Shown piece after piece: positions 50,965 through 62,100 of a stretch of DNA of 64,000 nt. Positions within the stretch are counted from its first letter, which is position 1. The number at the start of each line of letters is the position of its first letter. Where the stretch lies: contig CM029124.1 of NCBI GenBank assembly GCA_016859345.1, forward strand, positions 10,806,001-10,870,000, written 5' to 3'. Both the position numbers and the translations under genes were made by a program. The notes beneath the pieces were generated by a model that did not search any database, was not told where the DNA came from, and saw only the letters and a program-made list of their open reading frames with translations. Source of the DNA: Istiophorus platypterus (Eukaryota; Chordata; Actinopteri; Istiophoriformes; Istiophoridae).

Positions 50965-51046
50965 GGCCAACAAGGGGCCAACAAGGGGCCAACAAGGGGC
51001 CAACAAGGGGCCAACAAGGGGCCAACAAGGGGCCAACAAGGGGCCA
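50965..51046. repeat. 11-bp tandem repeat
   Basis: Seven near-perfect copies of GGGGCCAACAA lie in the presumed itprip intron 1, at the edge of a GC-rich block. The period is not a multiple of three, so the Pro/Leu/Ala-like open frames over it are not coding. Confidence 0.9.
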
Positions 51047-51137
51047 GCCCCCGGCACCCTCCGCGTTTTCTTAGCGCCCACTCATCGCGGAAACGCGGCG
51101 GCAGACGGACGCTATCCCGGGCGCATGAGTCACCGCG

Positions 51138-51174
51138 TAAAGCTTCGGCGTCTCCGTCGGACGCCGAAGCTTTA
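51138..51174. repeat. Perfect 15-bp inverted repeat with 7-nt loop
   Basis: TAAAGCTTCGGCGTC at 51138-51152 and its exact reverse complement at 51160-51174 are separated by TCCGTCG. The stem is CpG-containing and lies in the GC-rich region upstream of itprip. It could form a stable hairpin in DNA or RNA; no function is assigned. Confidence 0.9.
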
Positions 51175-51326
51175 AGGCAAAAGAAAAGAGCAACTAACGT
51201 CTTCCCGGGATCATAAGCGACGGCAGCGTTGCATAACTCGGGGCAACACGCTCGCATGTTTAAGCAGCCCGGACTGGCTCCGTGGGGGGTGGAGACAAGC
51301 TCGGGTAGACGGTCAGTGAATCCTAC

Positions 51327-51450
51327 CTGTCCTCTGGGTTGAGTTCATGGCTCATGGCTCATGGTTCATCCTGCGCGCCGCGGTGGGTTCTCCGCTGGAC
51401 GCAGCGTCTTCATCACCAAACTCCAGCCAAACGACCAGAGAACAACTTCC
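51327..51450 (-). other. itprip: Probable itprip 5' UTR exon
   Basis: A GC-rich stretch on the minus strand ends in the donor GGACAG|GTAGGA, facing the acceptor just 5' of the itprip ATG. It contains a triple ATGAGCC-like repeat with no long frame. A second possible donor lies near 51200 (GAAGAC|GTTAGT). The start site is not resolved and the link to itprip is inferred from position and strand. Confidence 0.4.
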
Positions 51451-51479
51451 GCGGCTTTTCTTTTTTTTTTTTTTTTACA

Positions 51480-52680
51480 CATTTCCTGACTGTGGGCTCC
51501 ACCCATGAACACGGAGACACCGCCCAGTTCCTCCGCTCCACCAAAGCGGGGATTTTGACTTGTGGGAGGCTGCGGGGGTTGATGAAGTTTCCGGGGTTTC
51601 CCTCAGAACCCGCCCGAGAATCAACAGGGGTTTTTTTTGTTTGGTCTTTTTTTTTCTTAAGATTTCTTCAAAGTAATTCATTGATAGTTTTCAGTGCATC
51701 CAGTGGTACATGAAAAAAAAAAAAACTTTTTAAAAAGTTAAAAGCTGATTCGGAGTTCTTAGTTTTTAAAGATGTAAACTAATATATGCTAAAATAAATA
51801 AATAAACAAATAAATAAATGCGTCTCAAATGAAATGAATGCCAGTCGATGAACCTCAGTTCTAAACAAGCGATCAACGACACAACAACACTGATTCAAAG
51901 ATGTGTTGAAAATGCATGTGCGGGAATAACCAATTAAATTAACTGGCATTTACTCGAATTATTTTGAGTTGGATCAAATTAAATCAGCTAAATTAGTTGA
52001 TTTAAATTATTTACATTATATTTATTTATTTATTCAAATCGACCTTAACTAAACGAATTAAATTTATTCAACTCGATTACACTGAGTTGAATTAATCTGA
52101 TCGGTAGTTGATCGTGATTATTCTTGCAAAATCTGAATAATTACACAAAACAGCAGTTGTGAACCTCCCCGGAGACTGTAACTAAATCATCAGCAGACTG
52201 GGTGTCGTGGAGAAGTTGCTGATCTCCATGGTTTTAATCCTACTTTCACTGAGATGCTGCAAAATGCCAACAAAGAAGGCTACAATATCAAATGTATAAA
52301 TTGGGCCTAGACGCGGATCAGATGCCACATAAAATCTCAGCCAAAATTGGAAAATGGCAATATAGCAATATAGCAATCCCCGCAGTGAGCAAGGCGGGTA
52401 ATGATCACTTTCCATCCGCAAGATGGCGCCTTATGCCTGCGCGAAGCCAGGCCCGAAAAGAGAGACGGACAAGACCGCGCAGGACGCACAGACTGAGCGC
52501 ATCGGATTGTTTACGGAACTAAAACCCATTCACTTTGTCTGACAGACGCTGTTTAGACGGGGCTTAAACAGCACTTTAAATCTTATGTGGATTTAAAAAA
52601 AAAAAAAAAAAGCAAAGCACAACTCCATACATTGCGTCACCTCTAATTCTTGGCGCATGAAAGTGCCAGTTTTCCATATG
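51480..52680. other. Intergenic region between itprip and ch25h
   Basis: AT-rich sequence with A and T runs, TTGAAT/AATT-rich words (51940-52100) and no recognisable protein. It separates the divergent starts of itprip and ch25h and probably holds both upstream control regions. I looked for an interferon-type GAAANNGAAA element before ch25h and did not find one. Confidence 0.55.
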
Positions 52681-52831
52681 AATAAATATACATCTCAATT
52701 GCTTTATTTTGCTGTCAGTCTGGAATGTAAACCACCCTTTTCATCCTTTTCGGGGATGTTACGCAACGTCAGAGGAGTTCACCCTTGACTGGGTGGAAAC
52801 AAACCATTACATTTTTTGTGTGAGTGGAGGG

Positions 52832-53644
52832 ATGTCAAACTCTGAGAGCGCAGACAGGCTCTTCCTGCAAGTCCTTTGGGACTGGATGAAGGAGCGGCAG
52901 AGCCTCCTCGGCTCCCCGTTTTTCCCGGTGTTGTTCTCTCTGACGGTTTACCTGTGCTGCTGTTTTCCTTACGTCTGCCTGGATCTGCTCTGCCCGAGGC
53001 TGGCTCTGGTGCGCCGCTTCAAGATCCGCCCCCACGGCCGAGTGGCGTGGGACGTGGCACGGGGTTGCGTGCGTAAAATCGTCCGCAACCACGTCTGCTT
53101 CATTTTCCCGCTCTCGGTCGCGCACCGGTGCTGGAAGCCAGCGGTTTCCCCCCCGCTGGCGCCCGAGCTGGCGTCCGCGGCGAGGGACGTGCTGGCCTGC
53201 CTCGTCCTGTTCGACGCGCAGTACTTCTTCTGGCACCTGCTCCACCACAAAGTGCCATGGCTTTACCGCTGCCTACACGCGGAGCATCACCTCCACTCCG
53301 CCACCTTCTCCCTGATGACGGAGGACGCGGGTGTCTGGGAGACGCTGAGCCTCAGCTTCTTCGCCGTTCTGAGCGCCGCGCTTCTCGACTGCCATCCGCT
53401 CACCGAGACGCTCTTCTTCGTCACCAACATTTATCTGTCCGTGGAGGCCCACTCGGGCTACGAATTCCCGTGGTCGACGCACAGGCTGGTGCCCTTCGGC
53501 CTCTACGGTGGAGCTCAGCATCATGACCTCCACCACCTGAAGTTCAAGGGCAACTACGCGCCGTACTTTACGCACTGGGACAGACTCTTCGGGACGCTGC
53601 TGGGACAAAGCGCGCAGAAGGAGTCAGGGAAGGCAGAGGAGTGA
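52832..53644 (+). CDS. ch25h: Cholesterol 25-hydroxylase
   Basis: ER membrane di-iron enzyme making 25-hydroxycholesterol, which restrains SREBP processing and has antiviral and immune roles. Intronless, 270 residues (human 272). The chosen ATG (MSNSESADRLFLQ) gives the family length; an in-frame ATG 41 codons upstream would add a tail not seen in the family. Fatty-acid-hydroxylase His boxes: HLLHH (135-139), HAEHH (149-153) and HHDLHH (230-235), plus further His in YFTHWDRLFGT. Hydrophobic segments lie at about 28-55, 88-97, 118-133 and 170-205. The CDS is much richer in G+C than its flanks, typical of intronless vertebrate genes. Teleosts often carry several ch25h-like paralogues, so strict orthology is not proven. 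Confidence 0.93.
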   Translation: MSNSESADRLFLQVLWDWMKERQSLLGSPFFPVLFSLTVYLCCCFPYVCLDLLCPRLALVRRFKIRPHGRVAWDVARGCVRKIVRNHVCFIFPLSVAHRCWKPAVSPPLAPELASAARDVLACLVLFDAQYFFWHLLHHKVPWLYRCLHAEHHLHSATFSLMTEDAGVWETLSLSFFAVLSAALLDCHPLTETLFFVTNIYLSVEAHSGYEFPWSTHRLVPFGLYGGAQHHDLHHLKFKGNYAPYFTHWDRLFGTLLGQSAQKESGKAEE

Positions 53645-55923
53645 TTATCGAAATATGCGTTTTTCTTCCGCTGTCAACCTGTAAGAAAGATGGAGACTGA
53701 CTTTGATTTACATATGTTTTAATGTAAATTTGTGTATATGTGTCTATGGGTGACAAAAGGTGCCTGCATTTTTTTTAAAGTTATACTCCACCCAAAATCT
53801 TCCGAACATGCAACAAAGGCGCTGTTGTGTTTCACGCTCCAAATAATAGGTCTTGGTTTTGCAAAAATGAAAGAAAAAAATCCATCTTAAACAAGTCTAT
53901 ATTCTTAATTACAGCATCCAATTACTGTGTTCAGATAGACTCGAAAATGTTGGAAACTAAACTTTAGAGTTGGCTGTAAATCTTTGCACATTACTCCTTT
54001 AAGAGAGACCAAAGAAAGAAGGGTTTTTGTTTTTTTTTGTTTTGTTTTTTTAAACTGACTAGAAGCTTGTTATGTTAGCCTTCCTCCATGGAGATTTACT
54101 ATTTCAAACCACTATTTAAACCTACTAACCAGTAAGTCTTGTTTGCTCTTGATACTTTTGCTACAGATGTGAAATTGTGATATGATATTGTGTAACAGCA
54201 AATATGCCATTCAGTTGGTAAAAAAAAAAAGTTCCCTATATAAATAAATAAATCAAAACTTTGTTTATTTTATGATTCTTTTTATTTTTTCGGTACAATC
54301 TTTCAGAAAGAAAATCACATTTCATCAAATTTTGAATAATGATTTCAGTAGCACTTGTGTAATATCAGTGGCCTTTGTGAATTGCCATCTGTTATTATTG
54401 TGTTATTTGTGTTCATCATACAAAAGTTATTCATCGCACCTCACCTCACCTCAAAAAATTATGTGACAAGTTGTCTTCATAGCTAAATGTTGGAGCACTC
54501 CCTCATATTTTGGAGGTGAAATGAGACTTGTGATGAAATCTGCCTGTACAAACCTTTATGACAGGACACTGTGAACTAGTGAACCTATGCTCCTCAAGTC
54601 CAAACTTGTATTTCCCAGCTTTAACTACCACATTGAAAAGCAAAAAGTTTCCACTAGGCCTGATAATTTTCCGTCTTCATTTCAGAATTATTATCACAAC
54701 CAAAAAGTAATTAGTTGGTGCCAGTGTTGTAATGACGGAAAGTAGACAGATTGATGAGTAGGCCGGAAATGACTAGGCTTCATTCCTCCAGATTCTTGGA
54801 AAAAGAAAATTAAAATGTTGTAGCTTTTAGCTGTTTTTTTTTAGATCTCAAAGTTAAGTTCATAGTGATTTTCTTCCCCCCCCCAAGGGATTCACAAAGG
54901 GTAAAGTACAACCACATGTCTTTTTTTTGGATCAGTTTCTACAATACCAAATTCTTTTAAGCATTGACAACTTAGATATTATTTTACAGAATGTGGAGCT
55001 TGAATTGAGCAACTAAATCCCTACAAATAGAACTAATTTTGATAATTCTGGTGATTATGCAACCACTTTACTCAGCAAAGTCAGAACTGGACGTTCTTCA
55101 GCTCTGGTTAATTTGAGTCTATTCTTCAACACAGAGCTTTACTGATGTGTGAAATGACAGAAAACATATCACCAACAGTTCTGATTAATTAAAACTTTTA
55201 CTCACTTTCCCGCCAAAGAACACCAAACAATCTATACTTCCATCTTCTAAAATGTGAGAATTTGCTTAAGTGGTAGTGAGCAGTTTGACGATGGGGCCTG
55301 GGCCTTTAAAATTGTGATGAACATTTATTTGATGTTTCATAGACCAAACATTTGGTTGATTAAAAAGCCACTGGAAACAATTGTTTCTTGCAGCTCCACT
55401 TCTGTATCCATCAAAATCGCTTCTTAGCATAGAGTAATATCTTATATTACATCGATGAAAACTGGGTAATTTTGTTATACATACGGGATGCTAATAGGAG
55501 TTGAAACAATAATCAACCATAATTTAATCTGCAGTAAATATGATATCTGAATGTTTCAATTATTTTCGAAAAATTACAAGTATTTACTATTCTCAGATTT
55601 TCAATTGTGAATATATGTTGATATTGTCTGTCTTATGTAATAGTAAACTGAAACAAAATCGTGTTTTGGGTAACTGTGAACTCATTTTCACCTTTTCTTG
55701 ATATTTTATTGGGCAAATGATTATTTGATTAATCAATAATGAAAACAATCATTAGTTGCAGTCCTAGTTCCAATTTATTAGTCACGGTAGACACAAGAAC
55801 AAGGATACAAGATACGAACACAAGAGATTCAAGAATAATGGGTATGTAAGCCTAGCTGTAATGTTTCACTCATACTTAATAATCATTTAATCGAAAAACA
55901 AATAGTGCTCACAAGAGATACAG
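53645..55923. other. ch25h 3' UTR and intergenic region up to fas
   Basis: Convergent ends of ch25h (plus) and fas (minus). AT-rich, with several AATAAA-like words (for example TAAATAAATAAAT at about 54241-54253) that could end the ch25h transcript. No coding frame or recognisable repeat family. Confidence 0.5.
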
Positions 55924-58900
55924 TCAAACAGGTGTGTCTGATCCATTGGCACTGCCAGCACGCAATATTTCCATCACCTTCTCTGCTTTGCGCTTTTTCT
56001 TGCTGTTTCGTAGGATTTTGATCAAGTTTTTTGAAGCATCCCTGCCCTCCATCTCCATCCATCTCCCTAGAAGTTTAAGTGTCTGCTGCTCAGCATCTCC
56101 TTGGTTGTCCAGTTGACAGGCCTCAATGGTAGTTCTTGGTATCCCACTACGTAATGCTATGTCCTGCATATCCCTCCATCCAAGCTCAATTGCAATTTCT
56201 GGCAGGTGACGCTCAAGATCTGAAATTAATGTAAAAGAAAGGGAAAATTGGGATTAATGCCACAAAGCATGAAAATATCACAATTTTACAGATTTTTATA
56301 GGGCATTTTGATTTTAATGGGGAGAAAAACAGACACTGGCAGATTCGAAATAGCTATATTTAAGGTGAAAGGACAAGTGCCAGTAAAACGAAAATCAGTC
56401 ACAATCACAACACCAATGATTCAAGATGTCAAAACTGCTGCTCACATCTCATTATAACACCTAGGAAAACACCCATGTCAATCATCATGCACAGGTTGTA
56501 ACTGAATAGATAACAGGTAACATTTTAAATCTAAAATTGTCATTATAAACATTAAGTGCTCCCTGTCTGCCGGCTAATGTGTCAACAAAAAATGATTTCT
56601 GCAGGATATGTCACTCACTACTGATTGGTCAGGGCAAAACTATATAAAATGCAACCCTCCCACACAAAAATCAGATCGCAAGAACACAATCTCAGACTGA
56701 ATAATGAATTGAAATGAAGTGTCTGTTCAGTCTGATTATCTATCAATCAGCAATTTCAAATGCTCACAAGATATCAAAAAAAAGGAGTTTAAGCTCTAAT
56801 ATTGCATCAATTTAAAAACGTGTTTTCATTTTTTTTTTCTTACCATCGAGAGGCTGGAGCTCCTGGGAAGAAGTAAAATGAATGTTAATAAAATATTTTT
56901 AACTCCACAGTGATAAAATAACAAACTGCTTACAAAAGCTTCACAATTACAGTAGGTCACACCACAACAATAATGATGCCTACTAAGCACACACACACAC
57001 ACACGCGCATGCACACGCACATGGACATTAATGGTTTCAGACAACAAATCTGTACCTTGTATAGAGAGAGACAGCTAAAGGAGAGAACAGTAAATTAATT
57101 ATCATACATATATTTGTCTGTATGTGACAAATGTTGTCAGATAAGACCATGAAAAACAGGACAAAGACCGAACATCATACAGCTGGTCAGAAAGGGTCAG
57201 GGAGTTATAAATGGACTAAAAGAGATCCCACTGAAGAATAACTGACCTCATCAGCTGGATTTTCTGGTGTTTGGGCCACAGTCTGACGTCCTGTCCCTTC
57301 AACAAACGATCAAAAAACAAGATTCATAAACTTGTTAGTAAGGAAATACAAAAACAGGCATTACGAATACGAACTGAACCTTAAGAAATTTTACTATACT
57401 TTGCTAATTTACAGAGGAACACATGATGTTCTAGTACCCTCTGCTGGTCACATTATATGTGGTTGTATAGCAGCAGATATACTCACGCGATTTTCTGATT
57501 TTCCAATGGACAGCAGCTATTATTATTATTATTATAGAAACTATTGTAAGTGGGATAATTATGCCCAATCGTATCATATCATTTCCCCCTGAAACACAGA
57601 GATAAGAGTACATTTTAATTTACAAACAAAACTATGCCATTCCTGTTTTCTATAATGCCAAGGTATTAAGTGAAGCCATCAGGATTTAATTTAAATGCAA
57701 GTAATGCTAGACATAACCCCACCTAGAGTTTTGCCATTGCAGACTGTGTTACTGGTGGATGTGCAGGCTACTTTGATGCCCTCAGGACCGCATCTTGAAC
57801 CAAAATAAAAACAGGTCAACAGAGTCAGAGTAAAATCTTTGGTGACACCGACTTGCTTTTCTTGAAAAAAAAAAAATAAATAAAAAAAAAATATATATAT
57901 ATATACATATATATATATACCGATGGTAATGCAAGGTGCAGAACTTACTCTTCACAAGGGTGGCAGAGTCTGCAAATATCTATGCCACTGCTGCAATAGT
58001 GATTCTTTTTACATCGACATATAGTGTTCCTGACAGAAGTACAGTTTTCAGCCACCTTTAGATTAACTAAAACGAGAGTACAAGCACAAAACTGACATTA
58101 GAGGGGACAGCATTTTTCTTAAAAACAAAAAGTGGCACATTGTGTTACTTATGGTACATAACAGTCCACATTTCTACAATGACAATGAAACATAACCTTT
58201 CTTATTGTTGTATTTCATTACCATGATTAACTCTATTTTGACATATATTCCAATAATTGAATTCTCACAGATGAACTGAAAGAGTGCTCATGATTAGTTT
58301 TAAAATCTGTATATCCCTCTGTGTGGAACTGATTGGGATTTATGCTAAAACTAACAATTATTTTAATTTTCAAATAATCTGACCATTATTTTCTGATCAA
58401 TTGCTTGTTTAATTTAAATTGTCAGAAAATAGTGAAAAACACCAGTCGAAGCTAATGTTTTTACATTGTTTTGTTTTTTTTTCCCCTCCAACCAACAGTC
58501 AAAAACCCAAAGACATTTAATTAATGATGATACAAAACAAAGAAAAGCTGCAAGTCATGATATTTGAGAAACTGGATCTAGGGAACATTTGGAATATTTA
58601 CTTGATGATTTACTTAAACATTTACTTGACTATTCTTTGTGTTAAGTTAGCATGAGATTGTGACAAACTTCACTCCTTTACTATAAGTGAAGATGATCAT
58701 GCAAGCACTTTTTTTTATTATGTTGTCTTAGCTTTAGGGATTTGTGCTCTTATGATTAAATAAGAACAGTGTAATCAAAAATACAAATGCAATAAATCGG
58801 ATTGGTTCAACACTACGTAAGAACCATCAGAAAATAATATTTTATGATTTATAAATAGTTATATTCATACATATCTTAAAAGGCTTTGTATATTAAGTAG

Positions 58901-61512
58901 GGTGGCTTCCTACTAATTATCAGTACGAAAACACAAGTGTAAATAACGAAGCAAATGATGGCTGAATTAATTTTGGCTGCCTCAGTTTAGGGTCTGGTTA
59001 TCTATGTTGGCTCTCTGTCACGCTATCATGGCTTATAGGGGACAGTTGAAAATAATAGAGCCATGTTATTAGTAACACCTGTGCTTTTCCTAATGTGACA
59101 TGTCAAAATGTCTGCTGTGAAAATGATTTATTGCACCAGAACCTAGTCTTTTACTATTTCTACCCATGTTTTGTTTTTATGGTATTAGTCAAAATTAAAG
59201 AAACTGCAATGTCCTGTTGTGTCTGTACCATTGTCTTGATCACAGGATCTGCAGGGCTCACACTGCTGCTCAGAATTAGGGTCACTTCTGTATGTGTTCG
59301 ATTCACAGGGCATGCATCTTGACGGTTCTTTGTCATTGCAGGGACTCAACAGGTATAAACCTACAGTATGAAAACACATGAGCCAGAAACAGAAGAAGAT
59401 ATTTTGAGTTGTTTCAGTGAGCAGATGATATACACATGCAACACCACCAGCCATATGCAAATATATTCTAAAAGCAATTCTTCATTAAACTAACAGTTTG
59501 AAATTCGCATATTTATCAAAATCTAGTTTAATCTTTTTAACAACATTTAATGTTAACTTTATGCAGTGGCTTAAGGTTTGCGTGATAGGCAAAAAACAGA
59601 AAAGCTATCATTAACCACCCAAAATTTAAAACACTGATAGGTGCTAATAAAGGCAATTCAATTAATTTATGTTTAGTGCAAAAATATGTGCATATGTAAA
59701 TGAAATAGCTTTTTATCAAATTTGAAACAGACTAACTTGGTGCCCACAGCTCCGTTTTGCCACAGGGCCTATATGAGATACAGTATCTGTACATAACCTA
59801 TTGTACACAATTGTTTCTTTGTTATCAATGTAAAATTACCATAAACTAATTTTGTTTCTCCTTTTATTCCTCTGCATGTACCCTGGATAACAGACTTAAC
59901 TGGTAACATTGGTGATAGTTTTTATGATGTTAAAAAGAGACATCTTTTAGATTTGGTTTTGTATGGTTCATGACTATGTTCTACTTTATTTACAAAATAC
60001 AATATGTCCGACTTTATCACAAATCGAACAATAGAGTCCAGGAATTATTTCCAACATAGTCTCTTTCGTTTCAATCCAAGATGGAGACTGGCCTTTTACT
60101 GTTTACTACAAAAAAATAACAGAAGTAGGTATCGGAAAATTTAATTATATAAGCATACAATCTATAAGATGTTGGTCGAAGAATTACTCTGATCCTTTAC
60201 TCATGTAAAAATACCAATAAAACAATATAAAACTACTCCACTAAAATTAAACATCCTACATTTGAAAGTTAAGTAAAAGTGCATTATGTGCAAAATACAC
60301 TTCAAGTATAAAAGTTTAATTACCTGTTGTGCAGTTAAATGCCACTTGTGACCTACTATTTATTACATCTCACATTATTACATCGTTGATACTGATGTAT
60401 CAATGTGTAAACAGCATTCTGCTGTTGCAGCGGCTCAAGGCTTGAGCTACTTTTTAACTTCAGAAACCTGCAAGATAAATATGAGGGGTCAAGAGATGAT
60501 TGCTGGGAAAGGAAAGAAGAAGAAGAAGAAGAAGAAGAAGAAGAAGAAGAAAAACCCCCAAAGCTCTGCAACACAAATCTGTTTTGAGTTCTGCGCCTTT
60601 TCTCTAATCTTTAAGTCTTTGCAAGCACTGAATTCCATCTTGAGTTGCAGTGGAGTAGAAGTATTACGTTGCACGATACGGACATTTATTCAGGTACTCA
60701 AGTACCTTAAAATTACACTTGCTTGCAGTACTTGAGTAGCCCTCCACCCCTGGATATCCAGACAGCCATGAGAGGTACCGATCGTGTACATGTGGGTGGA
60801 TTTAAAGATTAAACGTGATGATACATGGAGATATCCAACTTTTTTTTTTTTTTTACCAATGGACCATATCTAACAATGTCTGTCAGGGCCTGTAGGGTGA
60901 CTCAGACGTTCAGGTTCACATGCAATGCAACCACTGACACTCACCTGCACCACACAGGCAGCAGGTCCTCCCCTCCAGGTTGTAGGTGCCGTATTCACAC
61001 GCCTCCCTCCTGGTACGGATTAGTCCTTTAACCGGACGCCAGGCGACTTTCCCGTCGGTCGGAAACGAGGCCGAAGAATACGTCCTAAAGCCGAGGAAAA
61101 GGGGACAAAGAAAGTGAAAACGATCCTATTTTAGCCGGCCACACCCCGGGACTCGTCCCCGGTAGTTTCCGGGACTCTCGCGTCCGCCGCGTGGTTGACA
61201 AAGCCCGAGCGAAGTCGCGCGCGTTTGGTTTTGTTTTGTTTGTTTTTGTTTTTTTGTTTGTTTGTTTTACCTAAACTTTTCGCGCTTTCTCGCACCGGTT
61301 CCCCTCCCGTTAAAACCCTCCGACCCGGTTTAACCTCGGCCGTCTCCGATCGCGGACCCAGCTCGGGTCGGCGGCCGCCTCTCGACCGCGGGGGGGAACC
61401 GCCGCGCGTCGCTTTCACCGCAAAGGCGCCGGCGACCGTCTACTTACGGCGACAGGTCGGAGAAGAGCAGCGCCGAGGTGAGGGACCACACGGCTAAGTT
61501 TCCCAACGCCAT
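55924..61512 (-). CDS. fas: Fas death receptor (TNFRSF6 / CD95)
   Basis: Plasma-membrane TNF-receptor family member that recruits FADD and caspase-8 on ligand binding. Nine coding exons in transcript order: 61448-61512, 60945-61084, 59229-59360, 57949-58066, 57723-57793, 57487-57588, 57247-57296, 56844-56862, 55924-56219; 993 nt, 330 residues (human 335, also nine exons). Exon 1 encodes a signal peptide (MALGNLAVWSLTSALLF). Three Cys-rich domains follow (CEYGTYNLEGRTCCLC; CMPCESNTYRSDP; CRCKKNHYCSSG; CGPEGIKVACTS). The membrane helix is at about 182-201 (LGIIIPLTIVSIIIIIIAAV). The last exon is the death domain (HLPEIAIELGWRDMQDIA; LLGRWMEMEGRDASKNLI). The two short exons between membrane and death domain mirror human exons 7 and 8. 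Identity rests on architecture and death domain; the extracellular part is divergent, as is usual. Confidence 0.9.
57056..57074 (-). other. Possible 19-nt cryptic micro-exon in fas
   Basis: Between exons 7 and 8 of fas the minus strand shows TCCTTTAG, then 19 nt (CTGTCTCTCTCTATACAAG), then GTACAG. Both splice sites are acceptable, but inclusion would shift the frame before the death domain. It may be a chance pair of sites or a regulated frame-breaking exon. Confidence 0.2.
57865..57920. repeat. A-rich and AT microsatellite in a fas intron
   Basis: A run of A, then AAATAAATAAAA, then about 17 TA dinucleotides with one interruption. It lies 29 bp from the donor of the exon at 57949-58066, close enough to affect splicing if it varies in length. 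Confidence 0.85.
60178..60740. repeat. Teleost interspersed repeat (copy 3) with GAA microsatellite in fas intron 2
   Basis: Shares with 13070-13390 the ordered blocks ACTCATGTAAAAATACCA, ACTCCACTAAAATTAAACAT, AATGTGTAAACAGCATTCTG and a CGGCTCAAGG box. It ends in GTACTCAAGTACCTTAAAAT. A pure GAA/AAG microsatellite (60514-60554) is embedded in it; the poly-Lys and poly-Ser frames over that tract are not genes. Confidence 0.6.
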
Positions 61513-61628
61513 CGTGTCAACTGCTGGAGCTCATCTCTCTCTTCCACTTCGACCTGGGCGGGGATTTTTTTAAAGAGGGGATTTTCTTTTTGTTTTTGTT
61601 TCCCCTCCCGTTTCCTTGAATCAGGTGC

Positions 61629-61638
61629 TTTCACTTTC
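61629..61638 (-). promoter_or_regulatory. fas: IRF / ISRE-type element upstream of fas
   Basis: On the minus strand the sequence reads GCGAAAGTGAAAGC, containing GAAAGTGAAA, a perfect match to the GAAANNGAAA core bound by interferon regulatory factors. It lies about 117 bp upstream of the fas ATG, in the expected proximal promoter. Mammalian FAS is interferon-inducible, so the site is plausible. Confidence 0.6.
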
Positions 61639-61797
61639 GCTTCTACAAAAGGAGCTCACCGTGTATTTCACCCTATGTCTGACCTTAAAGCGTTAACCGT
61701 AGACTAAAATAGTAGAAAATAAGGAATAAACGGCTCTGAAGATGATTGTTTTGTGTTCGTAAGCGGATAGGGCATAAATGGGTGGCAGCCTGCATAT

Positions 61798-61812
61798 ATA
61801 ATAATAATGATG

Positions 61813-61867
<55 letters not shown>
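61798..61867. repeat. ATA trinucleotide microsatellite
   Basis: About 23 ATA/AAT units with a single GATGAT interruption near the start, upstream of fas. The poly-Ile frame over it is an artefact of the repeat. Confidence 0.9.
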
Positions 61868-61869
<2 letters not shown>

Positions 61870-62100
61870 GAACTCAGACTTTCTGATCTCTCAGATTTTA
61901 TTTATTCATTTATCAGTTCAAATACTCACTGTAATGCAACGTGGGAGAAATGCCTAAGTCTTTATTCATTATTTTGTTGGCCCCAAGACTAGTACATTTA
62001 ATACACTCAGTATGATTCTACCTCTTCTACCTTATTTCAGTGATTAATCCACATGTTATTTTTTTTTTCAATTAATATTTTTTGGGTTTTTTTTTTCTGT

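Noticed and set aside
52709..52831. Upstream in-frame ATG extending ch25h by 41 residues
   Set aside because: The extension has no counterpart in the family and the downstream ATG gives the expected 270 residues.
52835..53608. Several Arg/Glu-rich frames on the minus strand and an alternate plus frame over ch25h
   Set aside because: They follow from the high G+C of ch25h; only the plus frame with the His boxes is real.
60489..60674. Poly-Phe, poly-Lys and poly-Ser frames in a fas intron
   Set aside because: Translations of a GAA microsatellite.
61807..61992. Poly-Ile open frame
   Set aside because: Translation of the ATA microsatellite.
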